From Perognathus longimembris pacificus (taxonomy: Eukaryota; Chordata; Mammalia; Rodentia; Heteromyidae), in NCBI RefSeq assembly GCF_023159225.1, contig NC_063174.1, positions 35,165,691 to 35,229,690 on the forward strand: 64,000 nt of DNA. The letters run 5' to 3'. Positions 11,324 through 21,616 of the stretch are shown piece after piece (the stretch's first letter is position 1; every line of letters starts with the position of its first letter). The notes beneath the pieces were generated by a model. The model ran no database searches. It saw only the letters and a list, made by a program, of their open reading frames with translations, and was not told the origin of the DNA. Both the position numbers and the translations under genes were made by a program.

Positions 11324-11531
11324 TTTTTTTTTTTTTTTTTTTTGCCAGTCCTGGGCTTGGACTCAGGGCCTGAGCACTGTCCCTGGCTTCTCTGCTCAAG
11401 GCTAGCACTCTGCCACTTGAGCCACAGCGCCACTTCTGGCTGTTTTCTATATATGTGGTGCTGGGGAATTGAACCCAGGGCTTCATGTATAGGAGGCAAT
11501 CACTCTTGCCACTAGGCCATATTCCCAGCCC
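11324..11531 (-). mobile_element. Type A SINE
   Basis: Reversed, full length, with a 23-T tail and an imperfect duplication GGTCTATxGxTTTCTT at about 11304 and 11533. Open frames across it come from the SINE and are not genes. Confidence 0.94.
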
Positions 11532-12867
11532 AGGTCTATGGGTTTCTTAAACTTTCTCCTATCAGATTTGATTCTTGACCTGGAATGACTCACTAGCTTC
11601 TGAGAAATAGTCAATTACCATTTTATTATAAAGATGAAATTCATAAAAAGTCAAGTGGGTAAGGTATGGAAGGAAGAATTCAAAGAGTTCCCACATCCTT
11701 TTCTTGATACTTCAGATGACCAGCATTATCCTGAGGCTATTGGGGATTCCTTTGTACTTTAAAGGGATTTGTTATGGATAGTAAAACATACTCTTAACAT
11801 TCAGGAAAGTCCAGTAGTTATAGAAATTTTGTATGAACATCCTGGGACAAAGACAAAATATATATCTTTTGTTTTACTGCAATAAGGTAGACATTTAACT
11901 GTCCCATGCTTTTATTTTAGTATGAAAAATAATAAGTCTTCTTACCAAGGTTATTGTGAAAATTGGCATTTTATGTGAGTTTCCTAATACAGGTTAAATT
12001 CTTTTTCTAGTTGCTATGTAACTACTAAATGGGGTAATTTGGGGATTTGTTTTGTACTTAACTATTAGATGGACACATGTGGGTCTTAAACAGGGTTCAA
12101 AGTGTTTCCTTGAAACCTATGAAAGCTTTTAAAATTATTATTTAATTTTGATATAATAAGATCCCTTCTAAGTCAGGGATCTTGACTTTTCTGCTATTGT
12201 AGTATATTTTTCTTTCCTTGTTTTTTCCTTTTATTTGGGGGGAAGGCACTATTTATTAGCAAGTATCTTGTCACCATAGTTTTATATAGCTCATTGTGTC
12301 CAAAAATTGAGTAGCCTTTTAGTCTTAAAAGTTTTGTAATTACTTGAAAATCATCTTACATTCTTACACACCTGCAGTAACCATGTTGGTAAGGTTGTAT
12401 TGTGGCTTTATTTTTTAATGCATTAAAAATATACAAATAATCCACACTTCTTAACTTTATAGTTTTAGTTTAATGTGAAAACCTTTATATTTTAAGAATA
12501 TATTGCACATCTCTGATTTGATGAAGGTTGGACAACTCATGGGCATTGTTGAAACACTAGTAACTGTAAAATGTCATAAAGTATAAAAACTTACTGCTGT
12601 ACAAATTATTTTCATATTCTCCTTTCATTTACTTGCATAAAGAATTTTATTTTAGAAATGAAAGTTGTTATTGGCTTTAGAAGAAACTATAAGATTAAAG
12701 AAATATAAAATATATAACTATTAAAATGTGTTTGATAATAAGAAAATATTAAATTAATCTTTAGAAGGTAAATATTTTTCAGAGTAATACACTGAAGATG
12801 TAATGTCAGAAAGAAGGCTTATATACTAATATATTACTCTAATTGTGAAGATTTAAAAGTCCAATAT

Positions 12868-13097
12868 AGCTGGCATCGGGGCTCATAACTTTAATTCTAG
12901 CTACTCAAAAGGTTGAGATCTGAGAATCTTGGTTCAGCGTCAACCCGGTCAGGAAAGTCCATGCAACTCTAATCTCCAGTTAAGAACCAAAAAGCTAGAA
13001 ATAGCACTGTGGCTCAAAGTGGTAGAGCACTCACCTTGAGAAAAACCAAGCTCAGGGACAGTGCCCAAACCCAGGACTGGCACACATATACACGCAC
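12868..13097 (+). mobile_element. Type B SINE
   Basis: The 7SL-like half (TAATTCTAGCTACTCAAAAG, TTGAGATCTGAGAATC), link (TAATCTCCAGTTAAGAACCA) and ID-like half (ACTGTGGCTCAAAGTGGTAG) are all present. The tail is (CACATA)-like. Confidence 0.88.
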
Positions 13098-13164
13098 AAA
13101 TAGTCCAGTGTACACTTACAGCCTAACCAATCATTCATTCAGAAAGCTATTGGGTATGTCTTTC

Positions 13165-13379
13165 TGTAGTTGTTTTGTTCCTTGAACTCAGTTCCTAAAA
13201 TTCTCAGGCAACGTTTTTGCTCACAGCTGGCATTTTACCACTTGTACAGCTGTTTTCTTCATTAGTTAGAAATAGGAGTCTTGGAAATATTTTGCCCAGG
13301 CTAGCCTAGAATCATAATCCTCAGATCTCACTCTCCCTGAGTTGCTAAAATTATGAGTATGAGCCACATGTATCCAGCT
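13165..13379 (-). mobile_element. Type B SINE
   Basis: Reversed copy, more diverged: TTCCTTGAACTCAGTTCCTA at the ID end, then CCCAGGCTAGCCTAGAATCA and AGTATGAGCCACATGTATCC at the 7SL end. Confidence 0.82.
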
Positions 13380-13478
13380 AGCTTATTCTTACTCTTTAAT
13401 ATGTATTCTGTGTTAGGCTTGCACACAGTGTTAAAAATGAGTAAAACATGTTTTGTGTTCCAAAAGAGCTCATTATCA

Positions 13479-13612
13479 CAGGGATTAACAAACGGGCCAT
13501 TGGTCAAATCCAGCCCATCACTGTTTTTACATGGCATATAGGAATGGAGTTTACAGTTTTATATTGTTAAAATTTCAAAAAAAAAAAAGAATAATATATT
13601 GTGACATATGAA
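13479..13612 (+). mobile_element. hAT-type DNA transposon fragment
   Basis: CAGGGATTAACAAACGGGCC followed by TCAAATCCAGCCCATC and CTGTTTTTACATGGCAT resembles the common eutherian non-autonomous hAT repeat that starts CAGGGGTTGGCAAACT. The family name is not certain. Confidence 0.5.
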
Positions 13613-14025
13613 ACTTACTTGAAATTTAAATTTCATTGACTATAAGTGACTATTTGTTAGACCATAGTACATTCATTCATTTATGCCTACTATGTTTCAA
13701 ATGAATGTGTTAAGGAGTTTTAACTAAAAATGTATAATTTATAGAGCCTTTACTTCATCAAATGACCTCTTATAGAAAACTTTACCAACAGATCTACTAG
13801 ATGACAATAGGTCATCTTACTCATTTTTAAAGTTTTCTGACTTGTACCTTTTTTTCTTTCAAGCAATGCTGAATTGTAAGGTTTACTTTCTAAAGTTTTT
13901 AATTTTAGATTAGACAGAGCAAGAATACTTTTCTACCATATTGGTGTACATTGCCCTTTGATCTCCATATAATGTATTTTTAATGATCTCATTTTAATTT
14001 GGCCCTACTTAAAAATAAGGTCATT

Positions 14026-14286
14026 AGCCAGGTACTGGTGGCTCACGCCTGCAATCCTGGCTACTCAGGAGGCTGAGATCTGAGGATCACGGTTCAAAGC
14101 CTGCCAGGACAGGAAAGTCTATGAGACTCTTATCTCCAATTAACCACCAGAAAAGTAGAAATTGGGTTGTGGCTCTAGTGGTAGAGCACTAGCCTTGAAT
14201 TGAAGAGCTCAGGGACATTACCCAGGCCCAGACAGAGTTCAAGCCTCACAACCTACAATAAATAAATAAATAAAAATAAAAAATAG
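14026..14286 (+). mobile_element. Type B SINE, full length
   Basis: A good reference copy. The 7SL-like half (GGTGGCTCACGCCTGCAATC, CTACTCAGGAGGCTGAGATC, GGATCACGGTTCAAAGCCTG) passes through CTTATCTCCAATTAACCACC to an ID-like half (TGTGGCTCTAGTGGTAGAGC) and an (AAAT)n tail. Its tail hosts the next SINE. Confidence 0.92.
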
Positions 14287-14485
14287 GGGGCTGGGAATAT
14301 AGCCTAGTGGCAAGAGTGCTTGACTTGTATACATGAAGCCCTGGGTTCGATTCCCCAGCACCACATATATAGAAAATGGCCAGAAGTGGCGCTGTTGCTC
14401 AAGTGGCAGAGTGCTAGAAGCCAGGGACAGTGCTCAGGCCCTGAGTCCAAGGCCCAGGACTGGCAAAAAAAAAACACACACACAC
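14287..14485 (+). mobile_element. Type A SINE in the tail of a type B SINE
   Basis: Full A and B boxes. It is flanked by the duplication AAAATAAAAAATAGG-like sequence taken from the host SINE's tail. It lacks the CTTGAGCAAAA segment (GTGCTAGAAGCCAGGG), an internal deletion. The tail contains (CA)n. Confidence 0.92.
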
Positions 14486-14571
14486 ACAAAAAAAATAAAA
14501 AATAGGGTTAGATTTTGTGGCTCACTGCGTTTAGACTTTAATATAGTATTGTCCCTGAATGTCTCTCTTCT

Positions 14572-14779
14572 TCCTTTTTTTTTTATTGTCAAAGTGTGAT
14601 ACAGAGGGGTTACAGGTTCTTATGAAAGGCAGTGAGTACATTTCTTGTTCTAGTTGTTACCTCCTCCCTCATTTACCCCCCTCCTCTCTCCCGCTTCCCC
14701 TCTCCCCCCAAGAGTTGTGCAGTTGGTTTACACCAAATGGTTTTGTAAGTATTGCTATTATCTCCATGGGCAGTATAAC
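14572..14779 (-). mobile_element. LINE-1 3' UTR, antisense
   Basis: TTATTGTCAAAGTGTGATAC, AAGGCAGTGAGTACATTTCT, a C-rich tract and GTTTACACCAAATGGTTTTG match the other 3' UTR copies at 1345 and 56528. Confidence 0.85.
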
Positions 14780-15282
14780 ATATTTAAAAAAATAAATATC
14801 CTTTCTTCTAAATACAATGTAAAACTTGAGGCTTTCACAGCTGATGAAATACTTATAAAATATCTAAATTCCTACTCTCAAAGTGTTTTAGGTGCCGTTC
14901 TCAGTAAGGCCTTCTAGCAGAAGTGTGTTGATATAATTGGTCATTATGAAGTAATCATATAAAAAAGGAGTAACAAAACTTTCAGAGAACTTTGTACATG
15001 ATACAAGTAATATTTATTTGAAAATGTGTATGTAGTTGTTTTAATAGGAGAGTGAACAGATATCTGTCAAAATGACTAATGCTAAGAAGAGTAATTCTCA
15101 AAGTCTGGTACAAAGGAAAGATGAAGTTTTAGGAAAAAATCTCAATTTCACAAGGCATATTCTCTTTATGCCTTCACTAGGTATTTTTGTTTGTTTTTGC
15201 AATAGAATAGTATCTAAGCTTTACTACAAATACTTAAAAGCTAAGGTAATTTGGATTTTTTTCATTTAACATATCAGTCTAT

Positions 15283-15490
15283 GAGTACAATGCATCTTGA
15301 TCAGTGTCACTCATTTTAACATCTCCACTGATCCCCTCAAGTTACCTGCTTCCATTTTCCCATACATACATTGAATATTATCACTGGATTCACTTATCCT
15401 TCCTCCATTCATCTCTCCCTCACCCCTTAATGTCCATGCTCTTCAGGAAAAAAATGTTTGAACTTTCTCATATTCTGTTTGTTAGACTGT
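15283..15490 (-). mobile_element. LINE-1 3' UTR piece joined to U6
   Basis: CATCTTGATCAGTGTCACTC, CATACATACATTGAATATTA and TCTCCCTCACCCCTTAATGT align in order with the antisense LINE-1 3' region at 39140-39400. Read on the minus strand it directly follows the U6 pseudogene, as in U6/L1 chimeric retrocopies. Confidence 0.72.
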
Positions 15491-15495
15491 AAGTA

Positions 15496-15601
15496 AAAAT
15501 ATGAAATCCTTCACAAATGTGTGTGTTTTCCTTTCACAAGGGCCATGCTAATTCTCTCTGTATCATTCTAATTTTAGTGTACATACTGATGAAATGAGTA
15601 C
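15496..15601 (-). pseudogene. U6 snRNA pseudogene
   Basis: Its reverse complement follows U6 snRNA end to end: a GTACTCATTTCATCAGTATG-type 5' end, ACTAAAATTAGAATGATACA, GAGAGAATTAGCATGGCCCT and a 3' end close to TTCCATATTTT. Roughly a fifth of positions differ, including the normally invariant 5' stem. No snRNA promoter (PSE or TATA) is evident on the upstream side (15602 onward), so it is not expected to work. In the same direction it runs straight into a LINE-1 3' UTR. Confidence 0.9.
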
Positions 15602-15759
15602 AAAAAGGCCAAAATTCTAATACAAAGAAAAAGCTAATCAGTTTATACCCATTAATTTTATAATCAACTTTTCATTCATATTTTTCATTTTTTAGTTGCA
15701 TATTTTATAAGTCAGGTATTTGTTATACAATCATTTACTTATTGTTTTCTTATATGTTT

Positions 15760-15862
15760 GAAAAACAAGAAGATATATTGTATTCATAAACTTCTTTGCT
15801 AAATGGCAACTCCTTTGTACAACTTAACGATAATTATAAAAATAATTTTGAAAAATGTTTAA
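15760..15862 (+). mobile_element. LINE-1 3' terminus fragment
   Basis: CTTTGCTAAATGGCAACTCC and TTTGTACAACTTAACGATAA match the LINE-1 terminus at 59790-59850. Confidence 0.55.
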
Positions 15863-16379
15863 AAATCAATAATACTGTGAAGTACTAGGAAGAAGACCAT
15901 ACTGACCTAAGTTAATTGAATGTCCATGATTCTCAATTTGTTTTATTTGTAAAAGTGAGAATTTACATTTAATAATTTTACCTAAAAGTTAGCATGAGAA
16001 ATTTTAGTAATGAGAAAAACTTAAAAACATTCTGTCAGAATTATAGAAATATTTTGTTTTATCATTTGTTCCTGAGAGAAAATGTTAACGTGTATAAAGT
16101 ATATAGTTTCATATATAGAAATTTTGATTGTTTCACTAAAAATGTAACATACTGACACTATAAAATTTATGTTAGAATAGTCTCTGAATGATATTTTGAA
16201 GTTCTAGTGTTGTTTTGAGTAAAATACCTATTATTTATAATAACTAAAACTAATCTTAATGAAGTAGGATTTTAAATATCTAGAAACCTGTTCTTTGTAA
16301 ATAAGTTGCTTCAACAATGTGAAAGTGCTTTTTAAAGCTAAGGGCTAGACACCATTATCCTTGAGATATTTACAATTAG

Positions 16380-17100
16380 ATTGAATAATATATTTCTTCA
16401 GGATCACTGAACCCAGCCATCACACAGCCTCTCTCACCTTCATCTCTCCAGCAGAGTAATGAATCGTTTGGTGGGGTCTGAAAGCACAGATCAGCAGAGT
16501 ATCCAAGTCCCATAAATTTTCGCTTCCAGTGTATAAAATTCATTACTCTATTTCTTCATCCCACTATCCAGGGCATATTTAGGACAATAATGCTTTTTAT
16601 ACTTTCTGTGCCTAGGGCCATAAAATGGCTGTTGTGCAAGAAGTGGTTAGATCTCCTAGTGACTTTCAGTACACACACACAAAAAAAACCTTTTAAGGTG
16701 CAAGTGTTATATGGGAATTCAGTTGTGAGATACAGAGAAACCACATTTTGAGAGGTTCAGTCTGGAGTCTTTATTAGAAAGCTGGCAACTACAAATAGAC
16801 TCATGCCTCGCCCCCTCCCAAAGACCTTGCAGCCTCTAATATACTTAATACTGCTAGGAAACTGAGCCATGAGGGTAGTAGATAAAGAAAGAGCGGAAAA
16901 CAGTCTCAACAAACCATATCTATGGAGGGTTGAAGAGGGACACCATGGTAACCTGAGGAGAGTCAAGGGACACAAGGCATGGTGCAGTGGTGGCAGGGGT
17001 CTACATCGGGTCATGGTTAGAGAGCAGGGTCACAGTGACCTCAAGAGTCCAAAGAGTCTCTAGAATTCATGGTACACGTCTGGGAACCTATTGTCCAGGT
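16380..17100. other. Unclassified moderately GC-rich block, possibly LTR-derived
   Basis: This block is richer in GC than its surroundings and is not matched by any repeat I know. TCTGGAGTCTTTATTAGAAA at about 16762 read in reverse gives AATAAAGACTCCAGA, which looks like the polyadenylation region of an antisense LTR. No matching LTR ends were found. Short open frames on both strands (for example 16869-17063) have no recognisable protein features. Confidence 0.25.
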
Positions 17101-18171
17101 ACATATACTATTTATTATTCAATCTTAAGTATACAGAACAATGAAAGAATATTGAAAGCTGTAAGAAAGAAGTGCCCAATGACATATAAAGGTAAAGCCA
17201 TTAGAATAACAATGGATTTCTCAAAAGAAAGTCTAAAAATGAAGAGGGCTTACAGTGATATATCCCTGAAAGAAAAATGATTTTCAGCCTGTGTTGTTGT
17301 CTCTGACAAAGCAAATCTTCATTATTGAAAGAGAAATAAAACTTACCATAATAAAAAAACTAAAGAAATTTATTATTACTAAGCCAGCACCTTAGAAGAT
17401 ACTGAAGGAATCATATACACAGATGAGAAAGACAAACACAAGCTGAAAAAATATGGGAAAGAATGAATCTTAGTAGATGAATAGTGAAGCAAATGAGGAT
17501 TAAGAAAGACTTGAACATCCCAAACACAACAAAATGACAGAAATCATCATACATCTGTTAATAAGTACAGAATGTCCATTAATAATAACTGAATATTATC
17601 TCAGTTCTCCAATCAAAACACAGAATGACTGATTGGATTTAAAAATGCAGACGCAGCATTGGTTGTCTACATTCAGTGTACCCTGGCAAAGATAAACACA
17701 GTTTTAAGTGATAGTGGAAAATATTACAAGCAAGTGGAGCTTGAAAGCAAACAAGAGTAGATATTCTCATCTGACGAAACAGACTTCAAACCAGACTTAA
17801 TATGAAGAGACAAATAAGGTCACTTAATATTTGTGAAGGGAATGATCCATGAAGAGGACATAGCAGTCATAAGTGTATACCCACCAAACATCAATACAAG
17901 TGATTTCATAAAAGCAAACACTTCTGGACAATAATGCATTGTAATTATAATGAAGACTTCGTTGCCGACTTCACCAATAGATAACTAATCCCCCCCCCAA
18001 TCAACAAAGCAACTTTAGAATTAAATTACATTATAGATGAAGTGAATTTAACTACATCTACAGAATAATCCACTAGATAATGACAGAATATACATTCTTC
18101 TCAACAGTCCTTGGGACATTGCTGGAAAGAAATCAAATCCTAACAAATAAAAAAAAATCAAAGTAACTTTT

Positions 18172-18372
18172 TTTTTTTTTTTTTGCCAGTCCTGTGGCTT
18201 GAACTCATGGCCTGAGCACTGTCCCTGACTTCTTTTTGCTCAAGGTTAGCATTCCATAATTTCCACAGTGTCACTTCTGGCTTTTTCTGTTTATGTGGTG
18301 CTGAGGAATTGAACCCAGGGCTTCATGTATACAATGCGAGCACTTTACCACTAGGCCATATTCCCAGCCCCC
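18172..18372 (-). mobile_element. Type A SINE
   Basis: Reversed copy, T tail then GCCAGTCCTGTGGCTTGAAC, ending CATATTCCCAGCCCC. Near-duplicate flanks AAATCAAAGTAACTT and AAATCGATGTAACTT. Confidence 0.92.
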
Positions 18373-18549
18373 AAATCGATGTAACTTCCATTTTATTAGA
18401 TCATAATAGAATAAAATTAGAAATATAATAAATGGATCAATCACATTGAATAATTAGTTGATCTTTAAATAAATAAATTCAAGAATCAGTGAAATCTCAA
18501 ATAAAGTACCCAATGATGCATCTCAAACACATAGAAATATCAAAATAAG

Positions 18550-18740
18550 GGCTGGGAATGTGGCTTAGTGGTACAGTGCTTGTCTATCACACATGAAGCC
18601 CTGGCTTCCATTCCTTAGCATCACACAAGAAAAAGCCAGAAGTGACACTGCAACTCAAGTAGTAGAGTGCTAGCCTTGAGCAAAAAGGAAGCCACAGTGC
18701 TCAGGCCCTGAGTTGAAGCCCTAGGATTGGCAAAAAAAGA
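18550..18740 (+). mobile_element. Type A SINE, older
   Basis: GGGCTGGGAATGTGGCTTAG through AGGATTGGCAAAAAAAG, with an older signature and several changes. Flanks AGAAATATCAAAATAA and AGAAATATCAAAGTAA form the duplication. Confidence 0.92.
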
Positions 18741-18907
18741 AAGAAATATCAAAGTAAGTCAGACCCAAAATTAGTAACTGGGAAGCAATGATAACATTTA
18801 GGTCAAAAACAGATGAAATTAAGACCTGAAAAAAACACCAAAGAGACAGAATAGAAGGAACATACTGCAACATAACAAGACTATGATTTAAAAAAAAATC
18901 TAGCCAA

Positions 18908-19107
18908 GGGCTGGGAATATGGTAGTGGCAAGAGTGCTTGCCTCATATACATGAAGCCCTGGGTTCGATTCCCCAGCACCACATATATCGAAAACGGCCA
19001 GAAGTGGCGCTGTGGCTCAAATGGCATAGTGCTAGCCTTGAGCAAAGAGAAGCCAAGGACAGTGCTCAGGCACCAAGTCCAAGGCCCAGGACTGGCAAAA
19101 AAAAAAA
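18908..19107 (+). mobile_element. Type A SINE
   Basis: GGGCTGGGAATATGG lacks the CCTA of the A box. The rest is near consensus with an intact B box. The duplication AAATCTAGCCAA stands on both sides. Confidence 0.93.
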
Positions 19108-19825
19108 AAAAATCTAGCCAAAGTCAGACTAAACAAAGAATGAACTGCAGACATTCCCTATATAGTCAGTAAGAAGACATTTTGTACTCTTTCAGTGTTG
19201 CAGTTGAATTGCTATTCAGAAATATTAGGCAAGAAAAAGGAATGTAGATAGGTAAAGACATAGTCAAATTATCCTTATGTGCAAAAGATGTCATCCTACT
19301 GTAAAGAATCCACCAAAACAGAGAAGAAACCTCTTAGTTTGGTAACATTTTCATTAAAGAAGCAGAATATAAAATCAGTAGCTTTGTACATATTACTAAT
19401 GTAATAACCTAAAAAATAATATTCACAGTAGCCAAACTAATCTCATTCTCTAGAAAACTGTTGCATTCACAGTAGCTCAAAAACACCTAATAATAAACAT
19501 TACTTAGGCAGTAGAAGACTCTACAATGAAAATTATAAAACACTAAAGAAAATACTAGAGAGCCCTCCCATGTTAATGAATTGGCAAAAAGTAAGACTGT
19601 GAAAATGAACAAAAACAAGCCACAGAGCCAATGCAATACCCATCAAAATCCCAATGTCATTTTCACAAGTATGGAAAACCAATTCTTGAATTCATATAGG
19701 AGCATAAAAGACATCAAAAGCTACAGAAATTCCAGCAAAACACTGTTGCAGGTATCAATCCTTATCTTCAAACTATAGATCCCTAAATAACACAAACAGC
19801 ATATTATTCTCTCTATCTCTCTCTC

Positions 19826-19860
<35 letters not shown>

Positions 19861-19871
19861 CATTACACACA
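19826..19871 (+). repeat. (CA)n microsatellite, interrupted
   Basis: TCTCTC leads into CACACA repeats broken once by AAACAC and once by ATTA, inside old LINE-1 sequence. Confidence 0.95.
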
Positions 19872-19953
19872 CACGAATACCAATGGAAGAGAAGACCCAG
19901 AAATAAGTGTACAGTGTAGACAGCTATGGCCACCGGTATTCAACAGTGAAGGA

Positions 19954-19955
<2 letters not shown>

Positions 19956-20004
<49 letters not shown>
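19956..20004 (+). repeat. (CA)n microsatellite
   Basis: About 24 uninterrupted CA units followed by CTCTCGCACGCATGCACGCA. Alternating purine-pyrimidine sequence of this length can adopt Z-form. Confidence 0.97.
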
Positions 20005-20008
<4 letters not shown>

Positions 20009-21326
20009 CGCACGCATGCACGCATTGAAGAAAAGGTTGTGGGAAAACACCAAATGTAGAATACTGAAATTGCATCTTCAGCTCTCTTTTCAAAAATCCA
20101 TCCAAAATGTAATCAAAATCATTAATGTAATGCCATAAACTTTGAACATACTGAAGGAGAACTTAAGGGAAATACTTGAATCTAGAAGCCTAAGTAATGA
20201 CCTTCAAAATAGCACTCCAGATTATCAGGGAATAAAAGCAAGAATTGACTGATGGGTTTAAATCATATAAAGAAGCTTCTGCACATCAAAGGAATAATTA
20301 CAAAAATGGAGGGACACCCCACCAAATGGGAAAAAGCATTCACATGCTTCCTATCAGCTAGGAGCTTAATATCTAGAATATATAAATATCTAAAAACTAA
20401 TAAAACTAATAATTGTTAAAGAAACAAATCCAATTAATAAATGGAAAAATGAACTGAACAGACAGATCACAGGGAAAAAATAGCAAATAAATACATGAAA
20501 AATATACAACATCCTTAGCTATAAATAAAATACAAATCAAAATATAATTGATATTTCATCTTACTCCATTCAGAAGACACTAACAATAACAAATTCTGGA
20601 AAGGATATGCTGCAATTGGATGGGATTTACATAGATATAGATATATAGATAGATACATGTTGTGTTGTGTTGGTGAGAGTGTAAATTACTGAAGCTACTA
20701 TGAAAATTAAAAAAAAAAACTAAGAATAGGACTGTCATATGATCTTGCTAGAAATACTCTTGGTCAATTATCCAAAGGATTGTGTACAACTTGCAGTGTA
20801 TAGATTTGGAAACCCATATTTATTGCAGCATTATTCAAAATAGCCAAACTGTAGAATAATCAAAGCTACCCAAGAATGAACAAATCATTAAAAAGAAATG
20901 CAGTGCATATACACAATGGAGTATTAACCATAAAGTAGAATAAAATTATATTGCTTGCAGAAAAATATGTAGGACTGGAGATCATTTTGTTAAGACAATC
21001 CAAATTAAAAAAGACAAATATACCACATGAGTTCTCGTTTATGAAATCTATACCTGGAGATATTGGTGAGCAGTGGGTGAAGGGCAAGAAAAGAGTATGA
21101 TGAGTGGTGAATATAATGGACATAGCTTAATAAAACCACTAAAAATTTTAAAAGAGGGTGAAGGAAGTAGTGATAATAAAAAATAAAAAGAGCCAATTTA
21201 ATCAAAGTATATGTATAGGGAAATATCACACTGGAATTCCTTGTGTAGTAAATACATGCTAATATGAAAATAGGCTGTAATAAAAACCAACATGTACATT
21301 ATAAAATCTGTTTATCTTTTTGTTTG

Positions 21327-21421
21327 ATAAGAGATTTTGCCACGCTACCTAGATGATCTTTCAGATTGAGCTTGAATGATTTTTCTACCTCAGCTTCCCT
21401 GTTGTTTAAGACTATAAATAT
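21327..21421 (-). mobile_element. Old B1-like SINE fragment
   Basis: GATAAGAGATTTTGCCACGC, ATTGAGCTTGAATGATTTTT and CCTCAGCTTCCCTG resemble a decayed antisense B1/7SL monomer. Its far end is interrupted by the SINE at 21422. Confidence 0.5.
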
Positions 21422-21616
21422 AAGAAGCTGGGAATATGGCCTAGTGACAAGAGTGCTTGCCTCATATACATGAAGCCCTGGGTTTGATTCCCAAGCACCA
21501 CGTATATAGAATATGGCCAGAAGTAGTGCAGAGTGCAAGCCTTGAGCAAAAGAAGCCAGGGACAGTGCTCAGGCCCTGAGTCCAAGCCCCAGGACTGGCC
21601 AAAAAAAAAAAAAAAA
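21422..21616 (+). mobile_element. Type A SINE
   Basis: Full-length copy (GCTGGGAATATGGCCTAGTG to CCAGGACTGGCC and a long A tail) with a 14-bp duplication AAGACTATAAATAT at 21408-21421 and 21617-21630. A short internal deletion removes GGCTCAAGTGG. Confidence 0.95.

Larger units (their letters stand above)
17110..21300 (+). mobile_element. Old long LINE-1 (ORF2 to 3' end), broken by SINEs and microsatellites
   Basis: LINE-1 ORF2 wording occurs in order: CAGACTTCAAACCAGACTTA near 17780, TCTACAATGAAAATTATAAA at 19520, CCAATGCAATACCCATCAAA near 19630, GAATTCATATAGGAGCATAA near 19690, CTTACTCCATTCAGAAGACA near 20560, TTATTGCAGCATTATTCAAA at 20820 and ACACAATGGAGTATTAACCA near 20912, then a 3' UTR. 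Stops and gaps are frequent and no frame survives. Type A SINEs at 18172, 18548 and 18908 and (CA)n tracts at about 19826-20004 interrupt it. The 5' boundary is uncertain. Confidence 0.82.

Noticed and set aside
11099..11515. A 138-codon + strand frame
   Set aside because: Its second half is a reversed type A SINE and its first half has no recognisable feature. The same SINE-derived peptide recurs at 14304-14489 and 47684-47998.
15496..15601. A functional U6 snRNA gene
   Set aside because: Too many substitutions, including the usually invariant 5' stem, and no snRNA promoter elements upstream. It is joined to LINE-1 sequence, which points to a retrocopy.
16869..17280. Overlapping frames of 64 and 97 codons
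   Set aside because: No recognisable domain. They cross from an unclassified block into old LINE-1 sequence.
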